Below are positions 4,546 to 5,940 of a stretch of 5,940 bases of DNA, piece after piece. Made by a program: the position numbers and the translations under genes. Source of the stretch: Clostridiales bacterium. GTDB lineage: Bacteria > Bacillota > Clostridia > Lachnospirales > Lachnospiraceae. Location of the stretch: contig DYCJ01000157.1 of NCBI GenBank assembly GCA_019418195.1, positions 1-5,940 on the forward strand. Reading direction: 5' to 3'. Each line of letters starts with the position of its first letter. Position 1 is the stretch's first letter. Under the pieces are notes generated by a model that did no database searches, was not told the DNA's origin, and saw only the letters and a program-made list of their open reading frames with translations.

Positions 4546-5838
4546 ATGGAGCAATATATAATCAAAGGCGGAAATCCGCTCGTGGGAGAAGTGGAGATCG
4601 GCGGTGCTAAAAATGCTGCTCTTGCCATACTGGCAGCAGCTATCATGACAGACGAGACAGTTCTGATCGAGAATCTGCCGGATGTCAATGATATCAACGT
4701 AATGCTTGAGGCAATCAGCGAGATCGGGGCAATGGTGCAGAGGATTGACAGACATACCGTCAAGATCAATGGAGGCACGATCGGAAATTTCAATATCGAG
4801 TATGATTACATCAAGAAGATAAGAGCTTCCTATTATCTGCTTGGCGCTCTGCTTGGAAAATATAAGCATGCGGAGGTGGCGCTCCCGGGGGGATGCAATA
4901 TCGGAAGCAGACCGATCGACCAGCATCTGAAAGGCTTTCGGGCGCTGGGCGCAGATGTAGATATCGAACATGGTAAGATTGTAGCTGAAGCAGATTGTCT
5001 GCGCGGTACACATCTCTATTTTGATGTTGTAAGCGTGGGCGCTACGATCAACGTGATGATGGCAGCAGCCATGTCTGAGGGGCTCACCATTATGGAAAAT
5101 GTGGCGAAAGAGCCGCATGTTGTGGATGTGGCTAATTTCCTCAACAGTATGGGAGCAAATATCAGAGGCGCGGGCACTGATGTGATCAAGATCAGAGGTG
5201 TACATTCCCTTCATAAGACGGAGTATTCGATTATTCCGGATCAGATTGAGGCGGGTACGTTCATGTTTGCCGCTGCCGCGACAAAAGGTGATGTAACTGT
5301 CCTGAATGTAATTCCGAAACATCTTGATGCAACGATATCCAAACTTATAGATATCGGATGTGAAGTCGAGGAGTTTGACGATGCGGTGCGTGTTGTGGCG
5401 AAAGGCCGCCTGAGAAGTACCCAGGTGAAGACACTTCCGTACCCGGGGTATCCGACAGATATGCAGCCGCAGATCGGTGTTGCCCTGGCGCTTGCCAAAG
5501 GTACAAGTACGATCACGGAGAGCATCTTTGAGAATCGATTCAAATACCTTGGTGAGTTGGCGCGCATGGGAGCGCAGGCAAAGGTGGAAGGCAACTCTGC
5601 GACGATCGAGGGGATTGAGAAATTCTCCGGAGCAAGAGTGAGCGCACCTGATCTGAGAGCCGGAGCGGCGCTGTGTATTGCAGGTCTGGCAGCGGACGGC
5701 ATCACGATTGTAGATGACATTGTTTATATCCAGAGAGGATATGAGAGATTTGAAGAGAAACTAAGAAGTCTCGGCGGTGTTATAGAAAAAGTGACGAGTG
5801 AGAAAGAGATTCAGAAGTTTAAGCTGAAAGTTGGATAA
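4546..5838 (+). CDS. murA: UDP-N-acetylglucosamine 1-carboxyvinyltransferase
   Basis: Transfers enolpyruvate from phosphoenolpyruvate to UDP-GlcNAc, the first committed step of peptidoglycan synthesis, in the cytoplasm; the target of fosfomycin. The 430-residue protein is full length for the family. Visible active-site elements: K22-N23 (GGAKNAA), R93 (KIRASYY), catalytic C117 in LPGGCNIGSRPIDQH with R122, D305 in PTDMQPQ, R371 in DLRAGAAL and R397 in QRGYERF. Cys rather than Asp at 117 predicts fosfomycin sensitivity of the enzyme. Segments such as RASYYLLGALLGKYK (93-107) and FDVVSVGATINVM (159-171) resemble, from memory, the second Firmicute paralog (MurAB/MurZ of Bacillus and relatives) more than MurAA, so a second murA elsewhere in the genome is likely. 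The start has a duplicated GAGG ribosome site. It follows a 312-base structured leader and ends 20 bases before an intrinsic terminator, so it may be transcribed alone or with the kinase gene. Confidence 0.98.
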   Translation: MEQYIIKGGNPLVGEVEIGGAKNAALAILAAAIMTDETVLIENLPDVNDINVMLEAISEIGAMVQRIDRHTVKINGGTIGNFNIEYDYIKKIRASYYLLGALLGKYKHAEVALPGGCNIGSRPIDQHLKGFRALGADVDIEHGKIVAEADCLRGTHLYFDVVSVGATINVMMAAAMSEGLTIMENVAKEPHVVDVANFLNSMGANIRGAGTDVIKIRGVHSLHKTEYSIIPDQIEAGTFMFAAAATKGDVTVLNVIPKHLDATISKLIDIGCEVEEFDDAVRVVAKGRLRSTQVKTLPYPGYPTDMQPQIGVALALAKGTSTITESIFENRFKYLGELARMGAQAKVEGNSATIEGIEKFSGARVSAPDLRAGAALCIAGLAADGITIVDDIVYIQRGYERFEEKLRSLGGVIEKVTSEKEIQKFKLKVG

Positions 5839-5858
5839 AACGAAGAATGTTGAATAGT

Positions 5859-5890
5859 AAAGCTTCCGGAGTAAATGCCGGAAGCTTTTT
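5859..5890 (+). terminator. Intrinsic terminator after murA
   Basis: An 11-bp perfect stem pairs 5859-5869 (AAAGCTTCCGG without its first base, i.e. AAGCTTCCGG core) with 5878-5888 (CCGGAAGCTTT), separated by an 8-base loop and ending in a T run at 5886-5890. A clear Rho-independent terminator. The remaining 50 bases to the window end are AT-rich and contain no gene I can support. Confidence 0.92.
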
Positions 5891-5940
5891 CAGCATTTTT
5901 ATAGATAAATTTTATGTCGTATTTTAAGAAAATAATATAT

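Noticed and set aside
4294..5322. Long minus-strand open frame (342 codons) opposite murA
   Set aside because: It lies antisense to the strongly supported murA and across the leader, has no recognisable domain, and its His/Cys/Ile-rich composition is typical of a shadow frame.

Overview
The window looks like chromosomal housekeeping DNA from a Clostridia-type Firmicute, most likely a Lachnospiraceae-like gut anaerobe. This rests on inference from several things: strong Shine-Dalgarno sites, a methionine aminopeptidase with an N-terminal SEC-C zinc motif, a DUF1015 protein, a membrane-anchored FHA protein with an Arg/Glu-rich linker, a MurA of the second Firmicute type (MurAB/MurZ-like), and a small Met/Tyr-rich hypothetical protein. 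No transposase, phage gene, CRISPR array, tRNA or rRNA is visible.

Layout. The left 2.25 kb is on the minus strand: a DUF1015 gene (2249 to 1014), then map (923 to 60), probably co-transcribed because the 90-base gap holds no convincing terminator. A 167-base divergent spacer separates them from a plus-strand series: an FHA-domain membrane protein (2417-2989, ending in a clear intrinsic terminator), an unrecognised 154-residue protein (3099-3563), a divergent shikimate-kinase-fold protein (3673-4233), and murA (4546-5838, ending in a clear intrinsic terminator).

The genes serve general cell growth: removal of the initiator methionine (Map), the first committed step of peptidoglycan synthesis (MurA), probable phospho-peptide recognition at the membrane (FHA) and small-molecule phosphorylation (the kinase). 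They do not form one obvious pathway.

The least ordinary part is noncoding. The 312 bases before murA hold a run of hairpins. Bases 4298-4368 can fold into a closed four-way junction: a perfect 8-bp outer stem enclosing three perfect hairpins almost without unpaired bases. About 30 bases downstream is a hairpin repeat (4397-4442) whose sister copy (3586-3630) lies directly upstream of the kinase gene, in the same orientation. The two hairpins share a 10-base pyrimidine loop, and some of their differences keep the stem paired. A promoter with a perfect TTGACA box overlaps the end of the kinase gene and would give murA a structured 5' leader of about 300 nt. I could not match these elements to a known RNA or repeat family.
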